DNA from: Pseudomonas putida
Lineage (GTDB): Bacteria; Pseudomonadota; Gammaproteobacteria; Pseudomonadales; Pseudomonadaceae
DNA: 64,000 nt
NCBI RefSeq assembly: GCF_002906855.1
Contig: NZ_MINI01000028.1
Location: forward strand, 496,001-560,000
Reading direction: 5' to 3'
The notes below the pieces were generated by a model, which saw only the letters and a list, made by a program, of their open reading frames with translations, had not been told where the DNA came from and ran no database searches. Positions 63,251 through 64,000 of this stretch are shown piece after piece (the stretch's first letter is position 1; every line of letters starts with the position of its first letter). The position numbers and the translations under genes are program-made.

Positions 63251-64000
63251 GTGAACAATCTTGGCAAACTGCTTGTGCAGCGGCTGGCCCTGGGCCTGTT
63301 GTCGCTGTTTGCGGTCTCGGTGGTGATTTTCCTGGCAGTCAGCATGCTGCCAGGCGACATCGCCCAGGCCATGCTTGGCCAGTCGGCCACCCCGGAAACC
63401 GTGGCGGCCCTGCGCGCCCAACTGGGGCTGGACCTGTCGCCCGTGCAGCGTTTCGTGCAGTGGGCGTGGCGCCTGTTGCACGGTGACCTGGGCGTGTCGC
63501 TGGCCAACCAGCGGCCGATCATCGAGCTGGTCGGCGCACGGCTGGGCAACACCTTCAGTCTGGCTCTGCTGGCGGCGCTGTTCTCGGTGCCGACAGCGTT
63601 GCTGCTGGGCATGCTCGCGGCGTTGTACCGCAATAGCTGGTTCGACCGCCTGCTCAATACCGGCGCCTTGAGCGCGGTGTCGTTCCCCGAGTTTTTCGTT
63701 GCGTACCTGCTGATCCTGGTGTTCGCGGTGAAGCTCGAATGGCTGCCGGGCATCTCCAGCCTGCCTGCGGATGCCTCGCTGGGTGAGGTGCTGGAAGTCT
63801 CGGTGCTGCCGGTGGCGACCCTGAGCCTGGTGGTGATCGCGCAGATGATGCGCATGACCCGCGCCTCGCTGATCAACCTGCTGGCCAGCCCTTACATCGA
63901 GATGGCCCGGCTCAAGGGCGTGTCGCCGGCGCGGGTGATCTTCAAGCATGCCTTGCCCAATGCGCTGGCGCCGATCGTCAACGTGGTGGCGCTGAACCTG
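63251..64000 (+). CDS. DppB-type ABC transporter permease (partial, runs off right edge)
   Basis: The first 250 residues of a dipeptide/oligopeptide-type permease are present; the C-terminus lies outside the window. It starts at GTG after ACGAGGAGTGGTACG. The first helix (LLVQRLALGLLSLFAVSVVI), the periplasmic loop MLPGDIAQAMLGQSATPETV, LRAQLGLDLSPVQRFVQWA and the EAA-loop start (EMARLKGVSPARVIFKHALP) are typical of DppB. It lies 41 bases after the binding-protein gene. A DppC-type permease and ATPases are expected further right. Confidence 0.92.
   Translation, partial: MNNLGKLLVQRLALGLLSLFAVSVVIFLAVSMLPGDIAQAMLGQSATPETVAALRAQLGLDLSPVQRFVQWAWRLLHGDLGVSLANQRPIIELVGARLGNTFSLALLAALFSVPTALLLGMLAALYRNSWFDRLLNTGALSAVSFPEFFVAYLLILVFAVKLEWLPGISSLPADASLGEVLEVSVLPVATLSLVVIAQMMRMTRASLINLLASPYIEMARLKGVSPARVIFKHALPNALAPIVNVVALNL

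Overview
The window is 64 kb of a GC-rich, gene-dense bacterial chromosome that most resembles the Pseudomonas putida group. The reasons are the arginine transaminase (aru) cluster, a GntR-controlled vanAB pair, a second pst system, an SfnB/LLM sulfur-scavenging cluster and an unusually large number of LysR regulators and single-substrate transporters. I recognise no rRNA, tRNA, CRISPR array, prophage, integrase or insertion sequence. All calls come from reading the translations and the DNA; no search was run.

Layout from left to right. (1) 1-7062: a leftward operon (aldehyde dehydrogenase, M19 dipeptidase-like protein, BCCT transporter, an unrecognised 577-aa protein, DUF3726-like protein) with a divergent LysR gene; probably uptake and breakdown of a betaine-like compound. 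(2) 7050-13524: a YtcJ-type amidohydrolase, a LysR regulator, a self-processing C45 acylase/acyltransferase and an MHS transporter, then a small protein coupled to an exonuclease III gene. (3) 13587-17646: metQ-metI-like genes with two flavin monooxygenases, and no metN. (4) 17824-21370: a Rho_N-domain protein, an MFS transporter with a 49-aa leader gene, a DJ-1/PfpI protein and a GNAT acetyltransferase. (5) 21481-26753: PHO box, pstSCAB, then an unusual Fic-like/HAD pair. (6) 26795-30531: an NCS1 permease under a palindromic operator and two L,D-transpeptidases. (7) 30497-38426: vanAB with vanR, a LysR regulator, a porin, an MHS transporter and an M20 amidohydrolase. (8) 38454-45223: a LysR gene divergent from a seven-gene catabolic operon that joins paralogues of shikimate enzymes to a CoA transferase and a hotdog hydratase. 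(9) 45266-47006: a decayed NCS1 permease remnant and an enoyl-CoA hydratase/TetR pair. (10) 47083-60940: the arginine transaminase pathway with its two-component system, permease, acyl-CoA module, decarboxylase, transaminase and aldehyde dehydrogenase. (11) 60986-64000: an Rrf2 regulator divergent from a dipeptide-type ABC transporter that runs off the right edge.

The theme is nutrient scavenging. Most blocks are one regulator, one transporter and a few enzymes for one class of amides, betaines, aromatic acids, organosulfur compounds, phosphate or arginine. The parts least explained by known pathways are the operon at 39459-45223, the betaine-like operon with its metal-site-depleted M19 protein and two unknown proteins, and the Fic-like/HAD pair behind pst. 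Several clean palindromes and repeated motifs let regulators be paired with targets.
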